The notes: generated by a model not told the origin, from the letters alone. 64,000 nt of DNA from Phycisphaerae bacterium (GCA_022180725.1 BQMO01000011.1:1-64000), one strand, 5' to 3'; shown: positions 34,412-45,333, counted from the stretch's first letter. Translations and numbers: made by a program.

Positions 34412-34704
34412 TCAATCTCCCCCCCACCTCCGCCCGCGCCCTGCTGGACCTCGCCGCCGAGGTCGAGGCCGATGAGGCCGCCATCAAGCGCGCCGTCCTC
34501 GACGCCGCCGAGGCGGGCGACATCGGCACCGTCCTCGCCATCATGCGGCGCTGGAGCACGCTCCCGTCCAGCGAGGTCCTCCCCAAGAACAGCATGCGGA
34601 AAGACCGCCCGGACCGCCCGAACGCCCTTGATGCATGCGGCGAGCCCGAGGTAAGGGTGGTGCCAACCCCGGAGGCCCCCAATGGGCCGGGGCGGGAGGT
34701 CTAG
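34408..34704 (+). CDS. small hypothetical protein between replication and recombinase genes
   Basis: The product is 98 residues from a GTG at 34408 that overlaps the preceding stop (GTGA). The first half is helical (RALLDLAAEVEADEAAIKRA … GDIGTVLAIMRRWSTL); the second half is Pro-rich and probably disordered. No family was recognised. Its stop is 3 bp from the recombinase start, and GGGAGG near its end serves as the recombinase ribosome site, so it belongs to the same transcript. Confidence 0.6.
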   Translation: MINLPPTSARALLDLAAEVEADEAAIKRAVLDAAEAGDIGTVLAIMRRWSTLPSSEVLPKNSMRKDRPDRPNALDACGEPEVRVVPTPEAPNGPGREV

Positions 34705-34707
34705 GCC

Positions 34708-36315
34708 ATGCGGGTCGTCGCGTTGTTCCGGGTTTCGACCGAGAAGCAAGCCACCGAGGGCGCGTCCCTCGACGCGCAGGAGCGGGTCTACCGCGAGCAC
34801 GCCGCCCGGGCGGGGTGGACGACCGTCGCCGAGTTCCGGGGGTGCGAGAGCGCCACGCAGGCGTCGTCGGACCGCCATGTGCTCCAGAGCGTCCTGGCGT
34901 GCCTGCGGGAGAAGGCATGCGACGCCGTCTACGTGCACGAGCAATCCCGCCTGACCCGCGGCGACGAACTGGAATGCGCGCTGCTCATGCGGGAACTGCG
35001 CGAGCGGGGTACCAAGATCATCGTCAACGGCATCGTCCGCGACCCGTCCAGCATCGATGACGGGTTCATGCTGGGTATCCAGAGCCTTGTGGACCGCACG
35101 GAATCCCTCCGCATCAAGGAGCGCCTCGCCCGGGGCAAGCGCCAGAAGGCCCTGCAGGGGAAGCGCACGAGCGGTCGAGCGCCGTACGGGTACCGCAATC
35201 CCCACAAGCACGAGCCCGGCCACGGCACGCTGGTCGTCGTCCCCGGCGAGGCCGAGGTCGTCCGCCGGGTCTTCGCCATGGCGGCGGCGGGCCGGGGCGG
35301 GCGCGGGATCGCCCGGACGCTCAACAGCGAGGGGGTCGCCGCCCCGCTCGGCGGGCGCTGGGGCAAGTCCACCGTGGCCCGGCTGCTGGCCAACCCGGTC
35401 TACCGCGGGGCCTCGGCCCACGCCGTGTGGGTGAAGCAGCGCGGGGGCGGGTTCGCCCTCGACGTCGCCAACGAGCACGCGGTGGTGGTCGAGAACGCCC
35501 ACGAGCCGATCCTTGACCGGGACCTGTGGGACGCCGTCGCCAACCGCCCGCGGGTGCCCCGGACCGCCACGCCGCGCCTCCTGACCGGTCTGCTCTTCGT
35601 TGACGGGCGGCGGTACGAGGGCGACGGGGAGGCGTGCCGCCCGGTGTACCGCGCCCCGCGGGGGGTGAAGGGCGGGGCGTGGCTCGACATGACCCCGACC
35701 GACGACGCCGTGTGGGAGCGATTCGAGCGGCTGGCGACCAGCCCCGAGTACGTGGAGGGGTTGCTCCGCGAGGCCCACGACCCGAAGGCCGCCGACCGGG
35801 CCGCCGCGGAGATCGAACGGATCGACGCCAAGCGGGCGAAGTTGCAGGCCCGGCTGGAGAACCTCCTCACCATGCGGGCCGACGGGGAAATCTCCAAGGA
35901 GACATACCTCTCCCGGTCGTCCGCCACGGAAGGGGAACTGACGACGCTAGACGCCGCCCGGGCCGACGCCGTTGCCAAGGCGGGCGTCCTGGGCCACGGG
36001 GCCGCCCGCCGCGTCGTGGGGGCGATACGGGCGATCCTCGCGGGCAAGGGGCGGTTGGACGTCCGGCAGAAGCGGGTCGCGCTACAGGCGGTCGTGCGCC
36101 GAATCGACGTCGAGGTCGCCCGCTCGGACGCCCCCTTGCCCCGGGACGGGCGGGGCCGGGTGGTTTCCGCTACGCTGCCCCGGTGGCGCGTCGAGAAGGT
36201 CACGTTCACGCTCGCTCTGCCCGCGGAAAGCCGCGCGGACGTGGCCGACGACCGTTGCGGGCAGTTGGCTACAACCTACTCATGCTCGGCCCGCCCGGCT
36301 CCGGCAAGACCATGA
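34708..36315 (+). CDS. large serine recombinase whose gene end contains the att site
   Basis: The integrated form encodes 535 residues. The resolvase domain starts MRVVALFRVSTEKQATEG, with nucleophile Ser10. The recombinase domain is at about 155-240 (SGRAPYGYRNPHKHEPGHG … TVARLLANPVYRGASAH). A coiled coil follows at about 370-430. No zinc-ribbon Cys pairs are seen, unlike many large serine integrases. The reading frame crosses the attR core at 36271-36277 (codons for Thr-Thr) and ends with 12 residues read from comM. In the circle, the frame would continue into 3105-3212 and encode 558 residues. It is the most likely enzyme for the comM insertion. Confidence 0.9.
   Translation: MRVVALFRVSTEKQATEGASLDAQERVYREHAARAGWTTVAEFRGCESATQASSDRHVLQSVLACLREKACDAVYVHEQSRLTRGDELECALLMRELRERGTKIIVNGIVRDPSSIDDGFMLGIQSLVDRTESLRIKERLARGKRQKALQGKRTSGRAPYGYRNPHKHEPGHGTLVVVPGEAEVVRRVFAMAAAGRGGRGIARTLNSEGVAAPLGGRWGKSTVARLLANPVYRGASAHAVWVKQRGGGFALDVANEHAVVVENAHEPILDRDLWDAVANRPRVPRTATPRLLTGLLFVDGRRYEGDGEACRPVYRAPRGVKGGAWLDMTPTDDAVWERFERLATSPEYVEGLLREAHDPKAADRAAAEIERIDAKRAKLQARLENLLTMRADGEISKETYLSRSSATEGELTTLDAARADAVAKAGVLGHGAARRVVGAIRAILAGKGRLDVRQKRVALQAVVRRIDVEVARSDAPLPRDGRGRVVSATLPRWRVEKVTFTLALPAESRADVADDRCGQLATTYSCSARPAPARP
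36271..36277 (+). other. attR core of the integrated element
   Basis: The core acaacct matches 3099-3105. To the left lies the element arm (gcagttggct), to the right comM sequence (actcatgctcggcccgcc) encoding LMLGPP of the Walker A region. The left arm matches the left arm of the tandem site at 3154 (ggcagttggc). Confidence 0.85.
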
Positions 36316-37139
36316 TGGCCAAGGCCCTGCCCGGCGTCCTCCCGCCACTCTCCCCCGAGGAAGCCGTCGAGATTACCCGCATTTACTCCGCCGCCGGGCA
36401 ACTGCCCCCGGGCGTCGGTCTGGTCAGCAGCCGCCCCGTCCGCAGCCCGCACCACACCGCCAGCACCCCCAGCATCGTCGGCGGGGGCATGGTCCCGCGG
36501 CCGGGTGAAATTTCCCTTGCCCATCGCGGGGTCCTTTTCCTCGACGAACTCCCCGAGTTCCCGCGCGACGTCCTCGAAGCCCTCCGACAGCCGCTTGAAG
36601 ATCACGTCGTGACCATCGCTCGCTCTCACTCCGCCGTGCGCTTTCCGGCTTCCTTCATGCTCATCGCCGCCATGAACCCCACCCCCAAGGGCGACCTCCC
36701 CACCAACGAAGTCGGCAAGCGCGCGATGGATCGCTACCTCGAACGCCTCTCCGGCCCGCTCCTCGACCGCATCGATATCCATGTCGAGGCGCCGGCTGTC
36801 CCGTGGAAGGAACTCTCCGCCGGCGAGAAGCGCGGCACGAGCACCGCCATGATGCGCGAGGCTGTCGAAAGCGCCCGCGCCGCCCAGACCGCCCGCCAGG
36901 GCCACGCCACCCCTAACGCGCGCCTCAGCGGCAAGCAACTCGACGCGATGGCCATTATGGACGAACCCGCCCTGGCGCTGCTCGGCCAGGCCATGACGAG
37001 CCTCGGCCTCTCCGCCCGTGCCTACGACAAGATCCGCCGCGTCGCACGCACCATCGCCGACATGGACGGTACAACCACGATCGGCGTTCCGCACGTCAGC
37101 GAGGCCGTTCAATACCGCCTCCTCGATCGAAAGGTGTAG
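36278..37139 (+). pseudogene. comM: comM/yifB, 3' part, cut off by the element
   Basis: This part carries the AAA+ Walker A rest (GPPGSGKTMMAK), the sensor and chelatase blocks SSRPVRSPHHTASTPSIVGG, LFLDELPEFPRDVLEALRQP, IAAMNPTPKGD and the C-terminal SARAYDKIRRVARTIAD. It lacks the first 236 codons and has no natural start. An in-frame ATG at 36282 (MLGPPGSGKT) has no ribosome site and lies inside the end of the recombinase gene, so a truncated ATPase could be made only by coupling. Excision would restore the full gene. Confidence 0.92.
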
Positions 37140-37142
37140 ACG

Positions 37143-37865
37143 GTGCAGTACGAACTCCACTCGCCCAGCCCGCATTGGTCGGTGGTGTTCGCCGCGACCC
37201 TGGGCTGCGGGATCGGGCTGTGCCTCGTGTCGTGCGACACCGGCGCCACCGTCCCGCCCAGTGGTGGTCAGACCACCGACGACGCCCTCATCGACCGCGG
37301 GAACCGCTCTTTCGTCGCGTCACCCGAGGGCATCGACGTCACGAACCGCCTCCCTCTCTGTTTCGTCCGGGGCAGCACCGGCGGGCTGGAGGTCGATGAG
37401 AACTACGGCCGAAACCGCATCCGCGCCGGTTCCGCCCGCGTCCCGCGCAACGCCCTTGCCGACCGCTCCTTCGAGCGCACCCGCCGCGTCGAGAACCTCG
37501 CCGTCGCGCCCGACGTGGTGATCGTCATGGTCAACGTCTCCCGCGGGCCCGGCGGGGCGGCCTATCCACACCTCCTCGACGGCGCCACCGCCGCCCCCGC
37601 GCTGCTCGACACGCAGGGAACGCGCTACCTGCCCGTCGGCTGCGCCTACCTCGATGCTTCCTGGGCACACGTACGATTCGAGCCGGGCACGCCCATCGAA
37701 ACCGTCGCGGCTCTTCCGCCCACCAGCCGCAGCCGTCCCGATCAGTTCCTCTGGCTGATCTATCGCGCGAACTTCGGCGTCAGTCTGGCGAGAATCACCA
37801 GCGACAACGGCACGAGTCTCGAGTTCGCCCAGCCCATACGCCTGAACGTGACGCAAGGGGACTAA
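37143..37865 (+). CDS. exported (lipo)protein of unknown function
   Basis: The product is 240 residues from a GTG at 37143, 3 bp after the comM stop, so it is probably in the comM operon. The N-terminus has a hydrophobic segment (VVFAATLGCGIGLCLVSC) ending in a lipobox-like LVSC, so it is probably a lipoprotein. The mature part is strand-rich (VVIVMVNVSRGPGGAAYPHL, PDQFLWLIYRANFG). No family was recognised. Its expression may be affected by the upstream insertion. Confidence 0.65.
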   Translation: MQYELHSPSPHWSVVFAATLGCGIGLCLVSCDTGATVPPSGGQTTDDALIDRGNRSFVASPEGIDVTNRLPLCFVRGSTGGLEVDENYGRNRIRAGSARVPRNALADRSFERTRRVENLAVAPDVVIVMVNVSRGPGGAAYPHLLDGATAAPALLDTQGTRYLPVGCAYLDASWAHVRFEPGTPIETVAALPPTSRSRPDQFLWLIYRANFGVSLARITSDNGTSLEFAQPIRLNVTQGD

Positions 37866-37871
37866 CCCCGC

Positions 37872-38162
37872 TCACGGCTTCTCGCACTTCAGTCGCTTCC
37901 GTCGCGCTCGCTCGCCACCCGTGTGCGACGAAAGGTCCAGGAGGATGCCCGCGACGAACAGCGCCAGCCACCACCCGTGCAGCCCGCCGCCCTCGTTCTG
38001 CGCCGTGGCGAAGGCCAGCGTCGTGTACGGCATGAAGAAGAAACCCAGCAGAGGCCAGATCGTGGTCTGGTACGCCCGCCCGATATAGTCGCCGGTGAGC
38101 ACCAGCAGCACGATCACCACGCGGGGAAGAAAGAACGCGAGAAGGGCGATGAGGCACGGCAT
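37872..38162 (-). CDS. small membrane protein
   Basis: The product is 96 residues from the ATG at 38162. Three hydrophobic segments are visible (LIALLAFFLPRVVIVLLVL, TTIWPLLGFFFMPYTTLAFA, GWWLALFVAGILLDL), followed by a basic tail (GGERARRKRLKCEKP), which by the positive-inside rule should be cytoplasmic. No family was named with confidence. It is convergent with the preceding gene, with a 6-bp gap. Confidence 0.7.
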   Translation of the reverse strand: MPCLIALLAFFLPRVVIVLLVLTGDYIGRAYQTTIWPLLGFFFMPYTTLAFATAQNEGGGLHGWWLALFVAGILLDLSSHTGGERARRKRLKCEKP

Positions 38163-38226
38163 GACGACATTGTTCCCCTTCCGCCGGCCCCGGTTTCACC
38201 ATTGGCCGCCGCTGCCGATGTGCACG

Positions 38227-39543
38227 CTACGCGATCCCCCGCGACATCGCCTCTTCGATCGCCGCGCGGAACCGATCCACCTCCTCGACCGTCGTGTAGA
38301 CGCTCGGCGTCACGCGAATGCCGGGGCACCCTTCGCGCGCGATCGTCGTCACCAGGATCCGCTTGCGCTCCCACAGCCACGCCTGCAGCGCCGCAGGTTC
38401 CAGGCCTTCGATCGCCAGGTTACCGATCGCGCACGAGAACCGCGGGTTCAAGCTCGTGTGCAGCCGCGCCCGCCCCTTCCCTGCTTCCAGCACGGGCCGT
38501 GCCCACCGATCACGTAGATACCGCAGCCGGGCTTCCTTTCGCCGGCCGCCGATGGCCTGATGAAACGTGAGAGACTCGGCAATGGACAACGCGATCCCCT
38601 CGGGGTGCGTGCCGATCTCCTCGAACTTGCGGATGTTATCCGACTGCTCCGGCCCCGCGGCCATCAACGGCCACAGCCCCGCGATTTTCTCCTTCCGAAC
38701 ATACAGCAGCCCATTCCCCACCGGCGCCTGCAGCCACTTGTGCAGGCTCACCCCGTAGTAGTCGCACTCCAGATCGCGGAGTGCAAAGTCGATCTGACAA
38801 AACGCGTGCGCTCCGTCCACGATGACCGGCACTCCTCGCGCCCGCGCCATCGCCACGATCCGCTTCACCGGCATGATCTGCCCCGTGATGTTCACCACGT
38901 GACTCACGAGCACCGCCCGTGTGCGCGGGGTCATGGCCTGCTCGTACGCACGCACCGCCGCGTCGTCATCTTCGCACGGCACCGGGATGTTCACGAGCAC
39001 GAGTTTGATCCCATCCCGCCGCTCCCGCTGCCGGAAGGCCGTCAGCATCCGCGGATAATCCAGCGCGCACGCCACCACCTCGTCGCCCGCCTTCAGGTCC
39101 AGCCCCATCTGGCAGATCTGCAGACTCTCCGATGAGTTCCGCGTGATCGCAATCTCCTCCGCGTCCACGCCCCACCCCGCCGCGAGTCTTGACCGCACCG
39201 TCTCGATCTGCGGGTGCTGGAGTGACCACAGCGCGTAACTCGTCGGCATCGCGTTGTGCACGTCCAGCCGTCGCTTGAGCGCCTCGTGGGCGATCGTCGG
39301 GCACGGGCTGACCCCGCCGTTGTTCAGGTTCACCACGCTCCGGTCCACCATGAACGACGCCTGCACCAGCGACCAGTAGTCCTCGTCCGTCGCCGCCTGC
39401 TCGGGGGTGCGCCCGTCCTGCCCAGCGTCGATCAGATCCTGCACGCTCGGCGCGGGGGCCGTGCGTGCTTCGCCCGCCGCGCCCGCCATGCTCGCCGCCG
39501 CCAGCCCCGCCGCACCGCCCAGAAATCCGCGACGATCGATCAT
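38227..39543 (-). CDS. Tat-exported class V aminotransferase (isopenicillin-N-epimerase-like)
   Basis: The product is 438 residues; the ATG at 39543 follows GGAGG. A twin-arginine signal MIDRRGFLGGAAGLAAASMA precedes a class V PLP enzyme: NLNNGGVSPCP, ITRNSSESLQICQMGL, VIVDGAHAF and the PLP lysine in SLHKWLQAP (Lys269). Members act as cysteine desulfurases, kynureninases or epimerases; those with Tat signals and this NNGG start are usually annotated isopenicillin-N epimerase-like, and the real substrate is generally unknown. The Tat signal implies that the folded, PLP-loaded enzyme works outside the cytoplasm. The upstream neighbour is enolase on the same strand. Confidence 0.85.
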   Translation of the reverse strand: MIDRRGFLGGAAGLAAASMAGAAGEARTAPAPSVQDLIDAGQDGRTPEQAATDEDYWSLVQASFMVDRSVVNLNNGGVSPCPTIAHEALKRRLDVHNAMPTSYALWSLQHPQIETVRSRLAAGWGVDAEEIAITRNSSESLQICQMGLDLKAGDEVVACALDYPRMLTAFRQRERRDGIKLVLVNIPVPCEDDDAAVRAYEQAMTPRTRAVLVSHVVNITGQIMPVKRIVAMARARGVPVIVDGAHAFCQIDFALRDLECDYYGVSLHKWLQAPVGNGLLYVRKEKIAGLWPLMAAGPEQSDNIRKFEEIGTHPEGIALSIAESLTFHQAIGGRRKEARLRYLRDRWARPVLEAGKGRARLHTSLNPRFSCAIGNLAIEGLEPAALQAWLWERKRILVTTIAREGCPGIRVTPSVYTTVEEVDRFRAAIEEAMSRGIA

Positions 39544-39573
39544 GCCGCACCTCCATGGGCGCAGCATACCTGA

Positions 39574-41714
<2,141 letters not shown>

Positions 41715-41723
41715 GCCGCCCCT

Positions 41724-43304
41724 TCACCCCCCCGCGCTCCCTTCGCCCCCCGGCAGCGTCATGCTCCACGGGTTCAAGTAGCCGTCGATGTCGGCCTTGG
41801 TGATCGTCTTCCCCGCGTTGTCCTTCGTGCCCACGACCGCCTCGTACGCCAGCTGCCGAACCGTCTTGCCTTCCTTGAAGGCCTGCTTCGCCAGGGCCGC
41901 CGACTTGTCGTACCCGATCACCGGCACCAGGCTCGTGCACATCGCCAGCGAACCTTCGATGAGTTCCGCGCACCGCTTCTCGTCCGGCTTCAAATCCTTC
42001 AGCAGGTTCGCGTCGAACATCGCGCACGCCCGCGCCAGCAGGTGAATCGAATCCAGCAGGTTGTGCGCCATCATCGGCATCGCCACGTTCAGGTCCAGCA
42101 GCGACCCCACGCCCCCGACCCCGCCCAGCGCGATCGCCGCGTCGTTCCCCATCACCTGGCAGCACACCATCACCATCGACTCGCAGATCACCGGGTTCAC
42201 CTTCCCCGGCATGATCGACGATCCCGGCTGCACCGCCGGAATCACCAGTTCCCCCAGCCCGCACCGCGGCCCCATCCCCATCAGCCGGATGTCGTTCGCG
42301 ATCTTCGTCAGGCTCACCGCGATCGTCTTCAGGTGCCCGCTCGCCTCGACGTACGCGTCCTTGGCGTGCTGCGCCTCGAAGTGATTCACGGCCTCCCGGA
42401 AGTGCACCCCCGTCCGCTTCGTCAACTCCGCCGCTACCAGGCTCCCGAACTTCTCGTGGCAGTTGATCCCCGTGCCCACCGCCGTGCCCCCGAGGGCCAA
42501 CTCCCCCAGCGTGTGCAGCGCCCGGTGAAGCCGCTCTTCCGCGTGACGCATCTGCGACGCGAACCCCGAGAACTCCTGCCCCAGCCGGATCGGCGTGGCG
42601 TCCTGCAGGTGCGTCCGCCCGATCTTGACCAGTGTGTCCCACGTCGCCGCGTGCGATTCCAGCCGCTCCGCCAACGCCCGCACCGCCGGCAGCAGTTCGC
42701 TCTGGATCATCACCGCCGCCGCGATGTGCATCGCCGTCGGGAACGTGTCGTTGCTCGACTGCCCCATGTTCACGTGGTCGTTGGGGTGCACGCCACCCGC
42801 CTTGATGTACGCGGGGTCCTTCGAGTGCCCGATCGGCTTGTGCGCCCGCACCGCCACGAGGTTCGCAATCACCTCGTTCGCGTTCATATTTGTCGAGGTG
42901 CCCGAGCCGGTCTGGTAAATGTCCACCGGGAAGTGTTTGGCCAGCCCCCCGAACGCCGGCAAGCCGTCCTGGATCTCCCGGCACGCCTCGATGATCGCGT
43001 CCGCCCGCGCCTTGTCCAGCCGCCCCAGTTTCCGGTTCACCGCCGCCGCCGCCGCCTTCAGCAGCCCATACGCCTTCAGCACCGCCTCGGGCACGATCCG
43101 CCCCGACACCGGGAAGTTCAGCACCGCCCGCTGCGTACTCGCCCCGTACAGCACGTCCGCGGGGACGGACATCTCGCCCATGGTGTCCTTCTCAACCCGC
43201 GTCGCGCCGGCAGGCGAGCCGGGGGCGCGGCGCGGGACACCGGTGGGCGGAGCCTTCTTGGGGGTCTTCACGGCGGAACTGCGGGTGGGCTTGGCTTTGG
43301 GCAT
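41724..43304 (-). CDS. fumC: class II fumarate hydratase
   Basis: The product is 526 residues. It interconverts fumarate and malate in the TCA cycle. It carries the superfamily signature GSSIMPGKVNPV, the substrate blocks SGTSTNMNANEV, GVHPNDHVNMGQSSNDTFPT and HLQDATPIRLGQEFSG. Class II enzymes are usually about 460 residues; the first 45 residues here are a Lys/Pro/Ala-rich extension (MPKAKPTRSSAVKTPKKAPP). The ATG at 43304 is 5 nt after a TACCCT box with no Shine-Dalgarno site, which supports a leaderless start and this extended form. Starting at the internal GTG or ATG would remove the extension. Confidence 0.95.
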   Translation of the reverse strand: MPKAKPTRSSAVKTPKKAPPTGVPRRAPGSPAGATRVEKDTMGEMSVPADVLYGASTQRAVLNFPVSGRIVPEAVLKAYGLLKAAAAAVNRKLGRLDKARADAIIEACREIQDGLPAFGGLAKHFPVDIYQTGSGTSTNMNANEVIANLVAVRAHKPIGHSKDPAYIKAGGVHPNDHVNMGQSSNDTFPTAMHIAAAVMIQSELLPAVRALAERLESHAATWDTLVKIGRTHLQDATPIRLGQEFSGFASQMRHAEERLHRALHTLGELALGGTAVGTGINCHEKFGSLVAAELTKRTGVHFREAVNHFEAQHAKDAYVEASGHLKTIAVSLTKIANDIRLMGMGPRCGLGELVIPAVQPGSSIMPGKVNPVICESMVMVCCQVMGNDAAIALGGVGGVGSLLDLNVAMPMMAHNLLDSIHLLARACAMFDANLLKDLKPDEKRCAELIEGSLAMCTSLVPVIGYDKSAALAKQAFKEGKTVRQLAYEAVVGTKDNAGKTITKADIDGYLNPWSMTLPGGEGSAGG

Positions 43305-43339
43305 GGGCAAGGGTATGAGCGGCAAGGAAGGTGAGACGA

Positions 43340-43837
43340 TCAGAGGACGCGCTGGTACCACGCCGTGTCGTGCCACGCGTCGAACTTCCGCCCGACCTCG
43401 CGGAATGTGCCGACGTACGTGAACCCCATCGCCTCGTGCAGCCGGCGCGACGCCTCGTTGGGTACCGTCAGCCCCGCGACCAGCGTGTGAAATCCGGCGG
43501 CCTTGCACGCCTCGAAGAGCGCCGCGTAGAGCGCCTTGCCCACGCCGCGGCCTTGCATGCCGAGCGCGATGTAGATACCGACCTCGGCGGTGTGGTCATA
43601 GGCCGCGCGCTCGCGCCAGGGGCCGGCCTTGGCGTACCCGGCGAAACGCCCCTCCGCTTCGGCGACGAGATAGGGAAACCGCGCCCGTCCCTTCTCCCAC
43701 GACGCGCGAAGTTCGTCGGCGGTCACCGGCGCCAGCCCGAAATGGATCGCCGTGTGCTCGATGAAGTGATTCGTGAGCGCGGCGATGGCGTCGAAGTCGG
43801 CGACCATGGCGGGGCGGATCAACACAGGATCTGGCAT
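43340..43837 (-). CDS. GNAT acetyltransferase (phosphinothricin acetyltransferase-like)
   Basis: The product is 165 residues; the start at 43837 follows GGAGG. It shows the GNAT fold: IRPAMVADFDAIAALTNHFI, VGIYIALGMQGRGVGKALYA (acetyl-CoA loop, Q/RxxGxG/A) and AGLTVPNEASRRLHEAMGFT, ending in a WHDTAWYQR strand. The sequence is closest to the Pat/Bar-type N-acyltransferases that acetylate small amines such as phosphinothricin or methionine sulfoximine. The real substrate is unknown. It lies just upstream of fumC on the same strand. Confidence 0.85.
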   Translation of the reverse strand: MPDPVLIRPAMVADFDAIAALTNHFIEHTAIHFGLAPVTADELRASWEKGRARFPYLVAEAEGRFAGYAKAGPWRERAAYDHTAEVGIYIALGMQGRGVGKALYAALFEACKAAGFHTLVAGLTVPNEASRRLHEAMGFTYVGTFREVGRKFDAWHDTAWYQRVL

Positions 43838-43945
43838 TGGCACCTCCATCGATCGGTAGGGGTGGCTCAGGTGTTTCGCCTGAGCGGGTACCGGCTTCAT
43901 TCTGCACAGGCGGGACGCCTGTGCCACCCAAACCCCAGTCCATAC

Positions 43946-45181
43946 CTATCGCGCGGCCTTCACCATCGCCACCAGCCGCGACAGCCCCGCTTCCAGGTTC
44001 TCACGCGGCGGGCCGTAGGAGAAGCGGACGAAGGTGGCGAGCGGCGACGTTCCGGTGCGGCCCTTGCCGGGATTCACGTCGAAGAACTCGCCGGGGACGG
44101 TGAGGACGCGGTGCTTGAAGCCCTCGCGCATGAACTTCTCGCCGGTGTTGAACGCGGCGGGCAACTTCGCCACGCTCCCCCAGGCGTAGAAGGTGCCCTC
44201 GGGCTCGACGGGGAACTCGACGCCGATCTCGCGGAGCATGCGCACCGTGAGGTCGCGCTTGATTTTGAACTGGGCGCGGACGGCGTTGGTTTCCTGGTCG
44301 GCGCGGGCGGGCTTGAGGACCTCGATGCCGAGGCGCTGGATGGGGCGGGAGGCCCCGCCGTCGAGGAACGATCCCGCCGCCGTCAGGGTGCGGATGATCG
44401 CCTTCGGTGCGACGACCCACCCGCTGCGCCATCCGGGGTAGCGGAAGCATTTGGTGAGGCCGTCAACCAGCACGACGGGGTCTTCGTTGACATCCTCGAC
44501 GTGCGCCGCCGCCGACGCCGGGCCGGGGTGATCGGGCGTGAAGGTGTAGTGGGAGTAGAACTCGTCGAGGATGAGGGTGGCGCGGGTGCGGCGTGCCAGA
44601 GTAACCCAGGCGGCGAGTTCGTCGCCGCGCATGACGACGCCGGTGGGGTTGCAGGGGTTGGAGATCAGGATCGCGCCCAGGCGGTCCTTCTCGACGCGGC
44701 TGGCGAGGTCGTCGGGGGCGATGCGGAACTTCATCGCGGGGGTGAGGGCGATGTGCACCGGCTCGATGCGGGTGAAGGTGTTGAACATGTCCTCGTAGGC
44801 GGTGTAATCGGGGGTGAAGTAGGCCATGCGGACGCGGTCCATCGACGCGGCGAGGCGGGTGAGGGCGGCGCGTCCGCCGGGGGCGACGCAGACGTTGTCG
44901 ATGGTGTACTTGCTGGACTTGCCATGCCGGTAGAGCCGGTTGTAGTGATCGGCGATGGATTGGCGGTATTCGGGGATCCCCTCGACCGGGCCGTACGCGT
45001 GGTCGTGCGGGTTGATGTCGAAGTGCGCGAGGCGGTGGGGGGCGCCGTCGAGGTGGCCGACTTCGGGCTGCCCCTGGCCGAGGTTCGACCAGTTCGGGTC
45101 GCCCATGACCCACCCGGCCTTCATGGCCTCGTTGTTGACGTGGATGACGCCCATGAAGGGAAGATTGCGGAAGGTATTCAT
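43946..45181 (-). CDS. class I/II pyridoxal-phosphate aminotransferase
   Basis: The product is 411 residues, starting MNTFRNLPFMGVIHVNNEAM at 45181, 6 nt after a TACGCT box (leaderless pattern). The fold-type I motifs are NLGQGQPEVGHL, VAPGGRAALTRLAASMDRVR, ILISNPCNPTGVV, TLILDEFYSHY and the PLP lysine in DGLTKCFRYPGWRSG (Lys244), plus Arg in VRFSYG near the end. It transfers amino groups between an amino acid and a keto acid; the substrate cannot be told from sequence. It is divergent from the gene at 45417. Confidence 0.88.
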   Translation of the reverse strand: MNTFRNLPFMGVIHVNNEAMKAGWVMGDPNWSNLGQGQPEVGHLDGAPHRLAHFDINPHDHAYGPVEGIPEYRQSIADHYNRLYRHGKSSKYTIDNVCVAPGGRAALTRLAASMDRVRMAYFTPDYTAYEDMFNTFTRIEPVHIALTPAMKFRIAPDDLASRVEKDRLGAILISNPCNPTGVVMRGDELAAWVTLARRTRATLILDEFYSHYTFTPDHPGPASAAAHVEDVNEDPVVLVDGLTKCFRYPGWRSGWVVAPKAIIRTLTAAGSFLDGGASRPIQRLGIEVLKPARADQETNAVRAQFKIKRDLTVRMLREIGVEFPVEPEGTFYAWGSVAKLPAAFNTGEKFMREGFKHRVLTVPGEFFDVNPGKGRTGTSPLATFVRFSYGPPRENLEAGLSRLVAMVKAAR

Positions 45182-45303
45182 GGGCCCAGCGTATTCACGA
45201 TGAGAGACCTTTGTCCGAACACAGCGGTGATATTCGACCTCCGCAAAGGCAACACGCCAATCGCTGGCCATCTCGGTGGGTGTGCGGCAGAAACGCGAGT
45301 TCT

Positions 45304-45333
45304 TGACACTTTGGCCAGTTTCGGGGTAGGTTG
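45304..45333 (+). promoter_or_regulatory. sigma70-type promoter for the gene at 45417
   Basis: TTGACA (45304-45309) is a perfect -35 element. TAGGTT (45328-45333) follows at 18 bp as a weak -10. The start codon lies 83 bp downstream, so this gene would have a normal leader. Confidence 0.5.

Larger units (their letters stand above)
3106..36277. mobile_element. 33-kb integrative element inserted in comM
   Basis: The boundaries are set by the 7-bp identical cores and by the exact restoration of two reading frames on excision: comM (2396-3105 joined to 36278-37139) and the right-end serine recombinase (34708-36276 joined to 3105-3212). Cargo includes a ParB-domain methyltransferase, an RHS protein with a metallopeptidase tip, and a res-mod-sir2 operon. 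Mobility genes are two serine recombinases, a tyrosine recombinase, an excisionase-like HTH protein and a TOPRIM-ATPase replication protein. No relaxase, type IV secretion, capsid or large terminase gene was seen. It is best described as an integrative element or satellite with its own replication module. Its small genes mostly have clear Shine-Dalgarno sites, unlike many chromosomal genes in the window. Confidence 0.9.

Noticed and set aside
3106-36277. CRISPR array or cas genes in the element
   Set aside because: No regularly spaced repeats and no Cas motifs were seen.
36282-37139. independent gene starting at ATG 36282 (MLGPPGSGKT)
   Set aside because: It starts inside a Walker A motif without a ribosome site; it is the remnant of comM.
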